The notes beneath the pieces were generated by a model. It made no database searches, was not told where the DNA came from, and saw only the letters and a list, made by a program, of their open reading frames with translations. This document shows positions 34,151-45,259 of a stretch of DNA of 64,000 bases, one piece after another. Source of the DNA: Inia geoffrensis (taxonomy: Eukaryota; Chordata; Mammalia; Artiodactyla; Iniidae); contig CM070908.1 in the NCBI GenBank assembly GCA_036417435.1, positions 47,401,090 to 47,465,089 on the forward strand, in the 5' to 3' direction. Made by a program: the position numbers and the translations under genes. Each line of letters opens with the position of its first letter. The stretch's first letter is position 1.

Positions 34151-35253
34151 CTACAGTCTTGTGAAAATGCTGTAGTCCAGCTAATTGTGACAACTTGATC
34201 GTCCTGAATATGCCCTTGGCTTTTCTACCTTTAGTATCCTGGTCCTTCTTTTTGTCTTCTGGCCAATAAAGTATTTATTGACACTGGGCTAAATCGTCAT
34301 GGGTGATCTCTTTGTAATCCTCTTGAATCTCAAGGCAAGCTGTCATAGAATTTTTTAGTTTTACTTTTTTACTTTTTCAACAGGAAGACAGACTCCTTTT
34401 GATAAGGGGTTCATATGTAGGAAGGGCCTCTCTGTTCTAGAACTTGATTGGTATTTTGTGTGCAGAGTCCATCCATGAGATAGAGATTCTTTTCTCTATA
34501 GCATGGAAGGGGAAGGAAAGACTCAGAGTAGTTATGCAATTTGTTCAGAATGTAAGCAGGAGAGGCTGGGCTGAGGTTTGTTCTGTTCTGTCTCTCAATA
34601 CTGTGCTTTGGGCTTCGCCTGCTTTATCTTCTGCATCTCACAAAATTAGTAAGTAATTGCTCTACTCAACAGGCAAGTGACACAAACAATAGTGTGTTGT
34701 AAGTGTGAAGAATCTAGAACATGAAGTGCCACATCTTAGTGATTTCATCAGAGATATGATTTACAAATTTAGATTCCAAACCTTAAATAGCTCACGCCTC
34801 TCCCTATTGAGGCCTGCTCTGAATATTGTCAATGTTTGTTTCTTTAAGTTCTATAGAAGTAAGAAGAAAACCACAAAGTAACCACCCCAGGAGAGCAGAG
34901 AGAGTCTGACCTAAGCCCACAAAAGCCAAAAGCAGCAGGGTTGGAGTCAAAAGCTTGGCTTGATAGTTTGTCTCCAACTCACACCCTGGCACCTACCTTC
35001 AGGCTTGGTCTATTTTAACAGCAGAGTGCTAGCCTTGAATTTTTAAACCTTAACTCTAAATCTCTTGACTCCATGTGTTTAAGATACTTTGTGTGTTACT
35101 ATTTTGAAGCAGCTATTTGTCAGAGCTGGAGAGGAGGGAGGGAATCAAAGAAGTTTAATGGGAGGGGCTTCTCTTAGAACTGAAGCTGCTGAACTGCTAA
35201 GCTCAAGGGCAGTTTCTCTTGCTGCTGAGAAGCTGACTGGCCCGATTCCAAAC
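34151..35253. other. Unassigned non-coding DNA
   Basis: Nothing recognised in about 1.1 kb. Confidence 0.4.
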
Positions 35254-35461
35254 CAGTGTTTCTCAGCCTGGCACTGCTGACATGTGGGGTTGGGTGACTG
35301 GGTCGCGGGGGCCGTCCTGTGCATCGTAGGATATGTAGCAGAATCCTGGTCTCCACCTGTCAAATGTCAGTCATATTTTTCCCCAATGGTGACGATCAAA
35401 ATGTCTACAGATATCTCCAAATGTTCCCTGGGGGCAAAATCACCCACGTTGAGAACCATTA
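35254..35461 (-). mobile_element. MER20-like hAT fossil (copy 1)
   Basis: About 208 bp with hAT-type inverted ends: CAGTGTTTCTCAGCCTGGCA at the start and ACGTTGAGAACCAT at the end. Internal landmarks are 'ctgtgcatcgtaggatatgtagcag' and 'gtctacagatatctccaaatgttccctgggggcaaaatcaccc'. This matches what I know of MER20, a non-autonomous hAT-Charlie element. MER20 copies are known to act as regulatory sites in some mammalian tissues; that role is not shown here. Confidence 0.8.
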
Positions 35462-35899
35462 CTCTAAATGAATAAATGAGACTACAATCATTACAGTCTT
35501 TTAAACTCAGACAGGAAGGAAAAATTAAGGGATGATGGATGAACTTATCTAGAAAAATCATCCTAATAGCAATTAGATAAAATAATGAGGGAATTATTTT
35601 TCTAAAGTCTTCTTTATCAGTATTATATACATGTTACGGTAGATAAAGAAGGTGCCAACGAAAGCGCAGACTAGCAAAGCAAACTATGTGGAAATACCCA
35701 GTAAATTAACAGTAAAACTTAAACAAAAACTTGTCTCTCTCGCAGAAGGTGGATATTAGGATAGTGTACTGTCATAGGGACATAGCAGACTGAGGGCAAA
35801 AGTCTCCTTCTTGATATTAGTGTTCCATGTCCTCAGAGCCAGAAAACTTGAGAACTCTAGCCTTTTTAAGCCTCCCCTCTTGCTCCAGGGACTCTCTTT
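35462..35899. other. Unassigned non-coding DNA
   Basis: Nothing recognised. Confidence 0.4.
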
Positions 35900-36065
35900 T
35901 GTGTCTTAGTACATGAGGCAGGCATTATGGTTCTCATTATATGGATGATGAGCTTGAGGCATACAGAGGCGTCACTTGCTCAAGTTCACAAAGACAGAAG
36001 GAGGAACTAACCACAGGTCTACCTGGCTCCCAAGCCTGGGTTCTTCAGTCACTATGGCATCTGCA
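35900..36065 (-). mobile_element. MIR SINE fossil
   Basis: Reverse MIR: 'ggttctcattatatggatgatgagcttgaggcatacagaggcgtcacttgctcaagttcacaaagacagaag', then 'cccaagcctgggttcttcagtcactatgg'. Confidence 0.65.
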
Positions 36066-36829
36066 TCCCAGAGCTAGGAGAAGACCCTGGATTCCATTAA
36101 GCTTCATGAAGTAGTCTCACCTTCCACTAAATCCAGGGCTGGTTTGTCTTCTGATGCCTCTGATCACTCATGGAGTTCAAGGAGATTGTCTATTGCTCCA
36201 TGAGATAGGTTGCAGAAGCCTCTGGCTCAAATATTGTGTGAGTCTGTGATTCTGATGAGAGCCACCTAGAGAAAGGAAGAAAGGCATACCATTATTTGTA
36301 CTGAGCTGGAAGGAACTATTGGGAAGGAAGCACTGAAGCTGTGAAGAAAGGTGGCTCCAGGGTTTCTGGAAGGAATTCTACATCAGTGAAGTAAGATAGG
36401 ATGGGATGGGGAGAATACCATGTGTAACCTTCTAATGATGGCCCAGCAGATCAGAAGACCCTCTAATGTGGAAAATGTGAGGGCCCAAGGGACCAGGAAG
36501 AAACAGATGTCACAAAAAGAGGCTGGTCTTTGAACCTCTGAAATTCTGTTAACACAGTTATATTCCTTGGATTCAAGCTAAATCTAGGCATTATTCATTA
36601 TTAAATAAATTGCCAGTAGATATATAACACGCCAGGCACTATTGATGGTGAGTTTCATTTTAATTTATTCTAGCTTTTCCCAAGAGCATGTTTTGTAAGG
36701 ATAAGGAAAAAGTTGATTGAGGTAGGTGGACATTGACTTGGGTGGTGATATGGATCTGACCCAGAGTTCAAAGAGCAGGAATGGGAGGTGAGATGCTTAG
36801 ACACATCCCAATTACACTCCTTTGGTCAT
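36066..36829. other. Unassigned non-coding DNA
   Basis: Nothing recognised. Confidence 0.4.
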
Positions 36830-37475
36830 TTAAGAGGTGCATTTATTGCCCATCCATTTCGTGCTGGGCACTGTGCTATGTATTGGGGTGGTAGTGATGA
36901 GGAAAACAGTGGGGGGAAATAACACCTTTCAAATAAACATATAATTAAATTTATAATTAATGACTGCAATAAGGACCCTGCAGGGAAGTAGAGGGATCAA
37001 TTGACAGGGCTACCTGGCTTTTTTGAGAGGTTAGGAAAGAATTCTTTGAGGATTAAACGTTTAAGTCAAGATCTACTGGGCAAGAGCACTTGGAGAAAAG
37101 AGATTGTGCAAAGGTTCTGGGGCAAGGAGAGTCTTCAGTCTTGGGAGGAACTAAAAGTTGGCAAGAGCAAGAGTGGTAGGAGATGAAACTGAAGAAATGG
37201 GAAAGGGTCAGATCAGATCGACAGTTTTGTTCTTTATCCTAAGAGAAATGGATTGATGTGTTCAGATTCACCTACAGAAAGATCCCTGATTGCTGTGCAG
37301 AGGCATTTGGATGAGGCCAGGGTTGACATTTGAGGAAGCTATTGCAATAGTCCTGACAATAGAGAGGGTCACAGTGGCAGCAGAGACAGAGAGAAGCAGA
37401 CAGACTGAGGAGATGCTGAAGAGGATGAGCCAGTCTCCAGGCCTCACCCCATCTGGAATCACAAGTTCTGAGTGA
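36830..37475 (+). mobile_element. Ancient mammalian repeat (copy 3)
   Basis: 'cgtgctgggcactgtgctatgtattggggtggtagtgatgagg', 'agagcacttggagaaaagagattgtgcaaaggttctggggc', 'gagtggtaggagatgaaactg', 'ttgaggaagctattgcaatagtcctgac'. Same landmark order as the copies at 15.6 and 18.8 kb, and longest at its 3' end. Confidence 0.5.
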
Positions 37476-37529
37476 TCGCAAAACCAAACTTTATGATATC
37501 TATTTTCTGTGACCAGTAAATGTGACACC

Positions 37530-37655
37530 TGGGCATCATGTTCTCTATGTCTTTCAATTTATAGGTAAAGAAACTGAGGTCTGAAAGGTGAAGTGACTTG
37601 CTCAAGATCACATGATAGAGCGAGAGCCCAGGTAACGCAGACCAGCCGGTGGGGG
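37530..37655 (-). mobile_element. MIR SINE fossil, partial
   Basis: 'aatttataggtaaagaaactgaggtctgaaaggtgaagtgacttgctcaagatcacatgatagagc' is the reverse MIR core. Confidence 0.7.
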
Positions 37656-39219
37656 CTGCTCAGGTTACCAAGGTCAATGAGCACAGATTCCTTACAGTCA
37701 TGGAAATGTAGGATGATATGCAAGGTGGAAAGAGATGTCAGACTGAACCTCAATTCTGGCACACAGAAGGCTTTGGATGAGTGCAAGGCTGACTTAAGTG
37801 TCTCTGCTTGCCCCTCACCTGTCCCTAGACATTAGGGAGAAGAGTTGGGTCATGAATACCATCCATTATCAACTAATGTAAGAGAACTTTGAAATCTACC
37901 TGGGATGGGAAGTGGGTGATTTGTGTGCAGGGGTAGACTTTTTTTAGCCTAATAAGGCCCGTGTGTTGATTCATAAAAAACAGAGGGCATAAAAGGAACG
38001 TGGGTTTCTCATGTACATTAAAGGAAGAATTGATTAAGAGAGGTTTCTTTGCTTACAAACTGGAGAAATATACTCTGGCTAATTTAGGCAAAAACAAAAT
38101 AAAATAAAATAAAATAAAAATAAAACACAACAACCAACAACAAACAAATGAAAAACTCTCAATCAAGCAATCCACAAACAAAAGAAAGAACCACAAAGAA
38201 GGAAATTGCGAGGCTCTTGGGGGTTCAGAGAGGCAGCCGGGAGGCTGGGAGCCGGGAGCGGAGCCACCCAAGCAGGACTCAGGCTGGGCTGACTGTGATG
38301 CCCGTGGTCAGTCTGCTCTCACCGTGCCTATTTCAGGTGGGAGCGTCTGATTGGCCTGGCTCAAGAGGGTGTGGTCCCTGAACACGCACCTCCAGGGAGT
38401 TTCAAGCTGAGACAAGGTATCACAGGTAACCAACCAGGTAGGGCTGCTGTCAGGAAGAGCACGTGGGTCCTAGGTAACCAAGAGCAAGAGGACACATACA
38501 AGTGCCATCAGAAGGACAGTTCCCTTAGTGAGGTTTAGTTTCAGGGAAATCCTTTCCTAGGCCACAAGAAGAGATCCTCCTTCCCTCTTTCTCCTACCCT
38601 GTTTCCCCACCCCACCCTCTAGCACCTTCAGGCTCTAGGGTCAGACAGCACCCCTACCGGCTGCAGACCAACAGGAAGTGATGGAGGAGAAAAGCCGCAG
38701 GCTCCACTGGACCCCGTGGTTAGGACCTAACCACACGGCACAGAGATGGAAGGATGGGAGTGGCAGGGCTGGTGGGACAGACACACAGGAGAGCTAAACG
38801 TTAAAGACAGCGACAAGTGAAGAGAGGAAGGTGAATGTTAGGGAATCTGGAAGGTCCCCAGGACACCTCTGAAGGCTCAAGGACCTCCTTTAAAGTCTCC
38901 TACCCTGTCCTGACCACCAGGAAACTGAGATGTCCCCATATGGGGTCTGCAGCCACCCTGACCCTGTATGGTTTTGAAACCATAATTTAAAGAACTGTTT
39001 CAATATCCCTTGGGGGCCAGTGCTTCTTGAAAAGACTGCGAAAGCAGCCTTCCTCCCAGACAGATTCCGTCAGCAGCCAGCGGACGTGCTCACCATCGAT
39101 CAAACTAGTTGAACACTGTCTTCCCATTGCTTTGTTGCCAGTGGCTTTTCCATCCATGATGAGTGCTGGAATTACTTCAGGACTGTTTCAGTATGCCTGG
39201 GCCCCATTTCAACAGATCA
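37656..39219. other. Unassigned DNA with an (AAAAT)n microsatellite
   Basis: A pentanucleotide (AAAAT)n tract of about six units lies at 38096-38123. GC content rises from 38200 to 38800, but I see no CpG island and no coding frame. Confidence 0.45.
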
Positions 39220-39310
39220 GAGTTTACTTGACCTGGGTTAGGAACTGAGCATCAGTAGTTTTGAAGGCTCTCAGGTGAATCCAATACACAGATTCCCCAG
39301 GGTTGAGACT
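39220..39310. mobile_element. MER5-like hAT fragment
   Basis: 'ggaactgagcatcagtagttttgaaggctctcaggtgaatccaatacacagattccccagggttgag' resembles the MER5 3' half. Partial. Confidence 0.45.
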
Positions 39311-39731
39311 TCTATGTTGATTTTTCCAAGGGGAGATTTGATTAGCCCTTTCTGGTCATATCGGTGTAAAATATGCTACTGGGCAGAGCTGTTTCCTCTG
39401 GGGCCCCGCAACCATTAGTTTGCCTCTGGCTGGTGTAGTAGCGCCTGGGCTACCACGACAAAAAGGACACAGAGACAGATGTGTCACAGAAGTAGAAAAT
39501 ATTAATGGATATCTGTAAGGCTAGTGCTGGGCTTCCCAGACTCCTTTGAGCCTTATGGAAGGCCGGTCCTAGCAGGGTGCTCCCAGTACTAAATTAATGC
39601 ACAGTGCAGTGCTTAAAGGTGAGACAGTCCCTCTCATTGTCCTGTGCACTCAGGGTCATCGCCTCCCAGGGGCAAACTTTCTCCCTAAGTTATTACTAGC
39701 ATCTTAAAGAAGCAATAGGTCAATGAGCATG
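39311..39731. other. Unassigned non-coding DNA
   Basis: Nothing recognised. Confidence 0.4.
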
Positions 39732-39962
39732 AAGAGTGGGTACATCGGGCTTCCCTTGTGGCGCAGTGGTTGAGAGTCTGCCTGCTGATGCACGGGACAC
39801 GGGTTCGTGCCCCGGTGCGGGAAGATCCCACATGCCGCGGAGCAGCTAGGCCCGTGAGCCATGGCCGATGAGCCTGCGCGTCCAGAGCCTGTGCTCTGCA
39901 ACGGGAGAGGCCACAACAGTGAGAGGCCCATGTACCGCCAAAAAAAAAAGAGTGGGTACATC
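39732..39962 (+). mobile_element. CHR-2 SINE with perfect TSD
   Basis: Plus-strand CHR-2 (39747-39947) with box A-like TGGCGCAGTGG and box B-like GGTTCGTGCC and a short A tail. Perfect 15-bp TSD AAGAGTGGGTACATC at 39732-39746 and 39948-39962. The 119- and 122-codon minus-strand frames over it are SINE sequence. Confidence 0.95.
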
Positions 39963-41107
39963 CACAAAACAGCACCTTTGTCTTCTCCATCCCCTGAAAC
40001 ATTTTCTTTCCCTGGTGGGTCTGTCTCCTCCTGCTCCTGAATGAAATTTCCAACAGACTCCACTGTGACCTGCCTCTGTGTTAACAGGCTCTGGGTTCTC
40101 CTTGCTTCTTACAGAGACCCTTCAAAAAGCCTGAGCTGGCTTCATGAAGCTTCTTTCCCTGGTTCCACAGAATCCCAGCCTCTGCTCCTGAGTGCTGCCA
40201 GCAAAGCATTTGGGCAGCCCTTCTCACTCTAGGTTTTTAAATGGGAGTCAGACCCCAGTCCACAGGCTACTTTGATTTTTTCGGGGGTGAGCCAAGCAGC
40301 AGTGCTCTCTATCTCCCAACTTAAGGTTTTCCAAGGGGTCCTTCTGAAGACTCCATCAGGATCCTTTGTTTAGACAGGAGCAACCCTCTTCCAGCTGTCC
40401 CCCAGGGAGGGTGGTGGAGTAGGGTGCCCCTGATGACAACAGCTCTGTCCAAAGAAATCTCTTAGTCCTGTTCACAATGTTCCAGGGAAGCTTCCTCACT
40501 GGACTTGGGGGGAAGAGGCAAGCACAGGCCTGCTCCCCTGACACAGGCCTCCGGTGGGGAGGGGCCCACAGGGCTCACAGCAGAGCTTTCTTCTGTGTTA
40601 GCCACCTACCCACATCCTCTCTCCTTCTGCCCTCTCATCCTCTTGTCACATCCTTGAATCACCTAAGACATTCAAAGGTCTTAGGATGAGTTTTCAAATC
40701 CATTTCCTTTGTAAATCTGCATAATCTGAACTCTATCCCATGGGTGCTGAGAACTTCTAAAGAGAAAAATGGTGTGGATCTGCCCTCAGTAAGGCTGATG
40801 CGTATGGGAAAGGCAGGTAGGCACGAGCCAGAGACACCACAGCTAAACTCTCAAGGTTCTCTGGAGAGCCCATAAACAATTAAAATTGTTTCCTGTGATA
40901 CCTTTACTGGGCTTATACTAGTACAAAATGTCCATCCTGACCTCTTAGCTCGCTGACAGCTCATCAGTTTATACAAACACGTGCAAACTCCCTGCTTGCT
41001 AAACTCAGCTCTCTCCTCCCCACTCTTATTTCTCTCCAAAATTCTGCTTTTGCCTGTTTCTGACTACTCTGTCTTCCTCACATGTGAAGGAACAATTTGC
41101 ATAAAAA
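39963..41107. other. Unassigned non-coding DNA
   Basis: No repeat or gene recognised. A 70-codon frame at 40477-40689 is unsupported. Confidence 0.4.
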
Positions 41108-41545
41108 ATAACAAATAACAACATGGATGGACCTAGAGACGATCATACTAAGTGAAGTAATCCAGGCAGAGAAAGACAAATATCATAGGATATTGCTTAT
41201 ACGCAGAATCTAAAAAGAATGATACAAATGAACCTATTTACAAAACAGAAACAGACTCACAGACATAGGAAACAAACTTATGGTTACCAGGGGTGAAGGA
41301 TGGGGAGATGGATAGATTGGGAGTTTGGGATTAACATATACATACTACTATATATAAAATAGATAATCAACAAGGACCCACTGTATAGGACAGGGAACTC
41401 TGCTCAGTATTCTGTAATAACCCAAATGGGAAAAGAATCTGAAAAAGAATAGATACATGTATATGTATAACTGAATCACTTTGCTGTACACCTGAAACTA
41501 ACACAACATTGTTAATCAAAAATACTCCAATATAAAATAAAAAAA
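41108..41545 (+). mobile_element. 5'-truncated L1 (ORF2 end + 3' UTR)
   Basis: Starts in the last codons of ORF2 ('aacatggatggacctagagacgatcatactaagtgaagtaa'), then 3' UTR to 'ccaatataaaataaaaaaaag'. Flanking A-rich blocks blur any TSD. Confidence 0.9.
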
Positions 41546-42009
41546 AGAAAAATAGCAGCAACCACCATAGCTGGGAAGAGCCTGTGTCTTACCCCTGACA
41601 GGGTCTCAGTCAAACATGAGGCAGGGAAAGTTCCAATAAGGACATTCTGCTGCACTGTCTTAGTAGGCAATTGTGGCAGAAGCAACTGATTGCCCCCCAA
41701 TATCCATCTTCTTTTTCTTATATATTTTAGCAGTTCTGATTTTTAGGTGGCACATGGCACTGTGAAGAAAAACCTTCTTTTCTCCATAAGACTGTTTAAC
41801 ATCACAGGGAAAGATTAGAATTTGCCTGGCTTTGGATTACAGGTACCCCTTTGGCTCCATCAACATGGCTGGAGGGTAAGTTGTCTTGGACAAGTAGTTC
41901 CTGCAAGAGCCACACAGGTGGCCTCCTTCTCAGAAAGAAAAGTGTCTGTCCCCATGAGAGACTGGCACTGGGCAGATCAAAGATAGAAGTTGGAATCAGG
42001 GCTTTTAAG
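41546..42009. other. Unassigned spacer between two L1s
   Basis: Nothing recognised. Confidence 0.4.
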
Positions 42010-42651
42010 ATTTCTGAGGCTGGGACAAAACTCTAATTCAAAAAGATACATGCACCTCTATGTTCATAGCAGCACCATTCATAATAGCCAGGACATGGAA
42101 ACAACCTTAATGTCCATCAGTGGAGGAATGGATGGAGAAGATGTAGTACAATATTCTGTATATACAATGGAATACTACTCAGCCATAAAAAAGAATGAAA
42201 TAATGCCAATTGCAGCAACATGGATGGACCTAGAGATTATCATACTAAGTGAAGTAAGTCAGAAAGAGAAAGACAAATACCATATGATATCACTTATATG
42301 TGGAATCTAAAATATGACACAAATGAACTTATCTACAAAACAGAAACAGGCTCACAGAACAGACTTGTGGTTGCCAAGGGGTAGGGGGATGGGGGAAGGA
42401 AGGACTGGGAGTTTGGAGTGAGTTAGCAGATGCAAGCTATTGTATATAGAATGGATAAACAACAAGGTCCTACTGTATAGCATAGGGAACTATATTCAAT
42501 ATCCTGTGATAAACCGTAATGGAAAATAATATAAAAAAGAATGTATATATAATGTATAACTGAGTCACTTTGCTGTACAGCAGAAATTAACAGAACATTG
42601 TAAATCAACTATACTTCAATAAAAAATAAATTAAAAAAATTTCTGAGGCTG
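42010..42651 (+). mobile_element. 5'-truncated L1 with perfect TSD
   Basis: Plus-strand L1 (about 42023-42638). The ORF2 C-terminus is in frame at 41990-42310, ending '...EYYSAIKKNEIMPIAATWMDLEIIILSEVSQ...HMISLICGI', then 3' UTR and tail 'ttcaataaaaaataaattaaaaaa'. Perfect 13-bp TSD ATTTCTGAGGCTG at 42010-42022 and 42639-42651. Confidence 0.94.
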
Positions 42652-42975
42652 ATTCTCCCTCTTTAGATCCTATAGCCCTTCTTTGGTCACTGTGAAAGGT
42701 GATCTAGGCTAATTGCCAGTTTGTATCTAAAGTAGGAAGGCTAAGTATTTTCTTTGATCTTGAACTTACTTTTATTTCTCACATGTGCTGCCTTGGTAAA
42801 TCTACTTATTATCACTTTCTCTACTTTGCCCTATATCCTGCATGGTCTCTGTTAGGTTTCTGTTAAAAATCTTATTCACACATTTATGTGCTTGTCTTGA
42901 TTATAGAAAGTTTTACTTTTATTGCTTCCTTGTCTTTCCTTTACTTCAAACCCATTGATTCAATCATCTCGAGAG
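42652..42975. other. Unassigned non-coding DNA
   Basis: Nothing recognised. Confidence 0.4.
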
Positions 42976-43068
<93 letters not shown>

Positions 43069-43081
43069 GACACACACACAC
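42976..43081. repeat. Compound (CT)n(CA)n microsatellite
   Basis: About 24 CT units (42978-43024) run directly into about 20 CA units (43024-43064), then interrupted CA to about 43084. The low-complexity frames across it (SLSLSL..HTHTHT) are artefacts. Likely to vary in length between individuals. Confidence 0.97.
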
Positions 43082-43084
43082 CAC

Positions 43085-43659
43085 ACAGAATACTATCCCG
43101 AGTGACAGGGAACAGAAACCAAAGCTGTGGAAATTAAGGCAAGAAACAACTTTCAGAGTAAGCAGACCCATCCAAAAAGTGGGGGACACGTGATTGTTGG
43201 AGGGGTGAATGGGTAATACAGCCTTAGCTTCCAGAGAAGAGAAAAAAATACGAAATGACTAAAATGGAAAACTCATAGGACTATGAGTATGTTATTTAAT
43301 GATTTGAAGGCAAATGCCAAAAATACAGCAAAAAAATGAGATGAAGGTGGTTGTTTCTGGGGAGTAGGAAGTAGTGAGGAAAAAAAGATGATTCAGGGAG
43401 CCCATAAAGTTCATAATAAATCTTGTTGAATTGTTGTTAAGTCATGTGCATGATCATTTGATTAAAGTGAAAATAAAATAATAAGGACTCTAAATATGAG
43501 CAGGTGGTCATGGATTCTGGCCTGGCTTAGCTGCATCGCTCAGGTTTTCTGTTTGCCTCTCTCAGAGTCAGGTCCCTGCATCCATCTTTCTCTTGGCTTC
43601 ATCCCTGGTTTTGATAGCTCCTCCTATAATTAATTCCTGAGAAGGAAGTATGTAGGAGA
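43085..43659. other. Unassigned non-coding DNA
   Basis: Nothing recognised. Confidence 0.4.
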
Positions 43660-44499
43660 TTTTAAAATTTTAAGAAATTGTGCATCTATAAATGTGTCTA
43701 ATCTACACTGAAACTTAACTGTAATGGGCATAGAATTGGAAATTGTAAATCATTTTCCCTTAGAATTTCTCCATTGTCTTTTAGTTTCCACTGTTATTGA
43801 GAAATCTGAAACCATTCTGAATTTTGGTCCTTTGTAAGTAAACTTTCGCTTTCTTTACTGGAAGCTTTTGGGATTTTCGCTTTGACTCCAGTATTCTATG
43901 ATTCTATAGCCTTGATAAAGATCTATTTTAATTTATTGTGGTGAAACTTGATGACACTTTTAATTCTGGAAGTTTTTCTTTAGCTATTTCATTGATTGTT
44001 TTCCCTATTCTGTCTTTCTAGAATTCCTTTTATTTGGAGGTTTAGCTTTCTGGACACTCTCTAATTTCTAATTTGTGAATCTTTTCTCTCTTATATTCCA
44101 TCTTTTAGTCTTTTCACTCTACTTTCTGAGAAATTTCCTCAAAATTATCTTCTAGCACTTCTTTGAGATGTTTATTTCCGCTTTTGGATTTTTATTTTCT
44201 AAAACCCACTCTTACCTGCGTGATCATTTTTTAAAGAGTATAATCGTGTCTTACTTCATTTATGCAGTATCTTTTCTCTCAGAGAATATTAATAGTTTTG
44301 TTCACTGTTGCCGCCTTGCTGAGACTGACTCTCATGTGGTGTTTGTTCCTCAGGTGTCTGGTGATCCTTGGTTCACCCAGTACAGTACTTGTATTGAAGA
44401 ACTGAGCTTTCTTGGATGTATTAAGTCAGTCACTACATGTCCTTCTGCCTTCCAGTGTCCAAAATTTTACCACTATCAAAAGAGGAGAGATTCTTTAAA
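43660..44499 (-). mobile_element. Old L1/HAL1-like ORF1-region fossil
   Basis: On the minus strand, 44200-43980 reads as the coiled-coil-rich part of an old L1-type ORF1: plus-strand landmarks are 'attctgtctttctagaattccttttatttggagg', 'attccatcttttagtcttttcactctactttctgagaaatttcctc'. Full of stops. It may be HAL1, which carries only ORF1, or an L1M. I cannot separate these by eye. Confidence 0.5.
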
Positions 44500-44920
44500 T
44501 TTTTTTTTAATGTAACAGCTTTATAGAGGTATAATTCATATACAAGTCACCCATTTGAAGTATATAATTCAATGGTTTTTAGTATGTTCTCAGAGTTGTG
44601 CAATCATCACCACAGTAAATTTTAGAACATTTTCATCACCCCCAAAATAAACCCCATACCTATTAGCAGTCATTCTCCATTTTCCCCATGTCCTTCTAGC
44701 CCCTGGCAACTACTAATCTACTTTTTCTCACTCTGGATATTCCATATAAATGGAATCATACAAGATGCGGTCTTTTGTGTCTTCTTTCACTTAGCATAAT
44801 TTTCAAGGTTCATTCATGTTGTAGTATATATCAGTGCTTTATTCCTTTTTTTCCCTGAACACTATTCCATTTTATGGAGATACCACTTTTCATGTATGTA
44901 TTCATCAGCTGATGGACTTA
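44500..44920 (-). mobile_element. Old L1 3' region
   Basis: The 'aacagctttatagaggtataattcatatacaagtcacccatttgaagtatataattcaatgg' block on the plus strand is a well-known older L1 3' UTR type, followed by 'ccatataaatggaatcatacaagatg'. Minus strand. Confidence 0.75.
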
Positions 44921-44966
44921 AAAAAATTTTTTGGAGTATAGCTGATTTACAGTGCTGTGTTAGTCA
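44921..44966 (-). mobile_element. Very short L1 3' end fragment
   Basis: 'ttttttggagtatagctgatttacagtgctgtgttagt' is the extreme 3' end of a cetartiodactyl-type L1, about 45 bp, abutting the older L1. It is either an extremely truncated insertion or a deletion remnant. Confidence 0.6.
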
Positions 44967-45259
44967 AAGAAGAGATATTCTTCAAAAAAGAGAATTCTGC
45001 CAATGGGAAGGGAGATAATTTTCTTTCTTGTTCTCCTTATTGATAAAAAATGCTCTTTTGAGAAGAGGCCAAGAGGGCAGGTTGCTAGGAGGGCAGGACA
45101 GGACCCTTGCTCTGTGGTCCAGAGCAATTCTGTGCTGATCTGAAACTTACAAACCCCAGTCAGAAAGCCTTTCAAACCTTCCATGTCTCTCAGCAGACAG
45201 CTTGAGCCCCACCTACTGCAAGCTCCTGGGTATCCCTCTTTCCCCAACCCTTTCTTCCT
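44967..45259. other. Unassigned spacer
   Basis: The 95-codon minus-strand frame has no recognisable domain. Nothing else seen. Confidence 0.4.

Noticed and set aside
38200..38800. Possible CpG island or promoter
   Set aside because: GC content rises but CpG dinucleotides stay sparse, and no transcript start signals or exon follow.
42976..43084. CRISPR-like or satellite array
   Set aside because: Simple dinucleotide repeat with no spacers. No CRISPR is expected in a mammalian nuclear genome, and no satellite monomer was seen.
42888..43193. Frames with SLSLSL and HTHTHT runs
   Set aside because: Translations of a CT/CA microsatellite.
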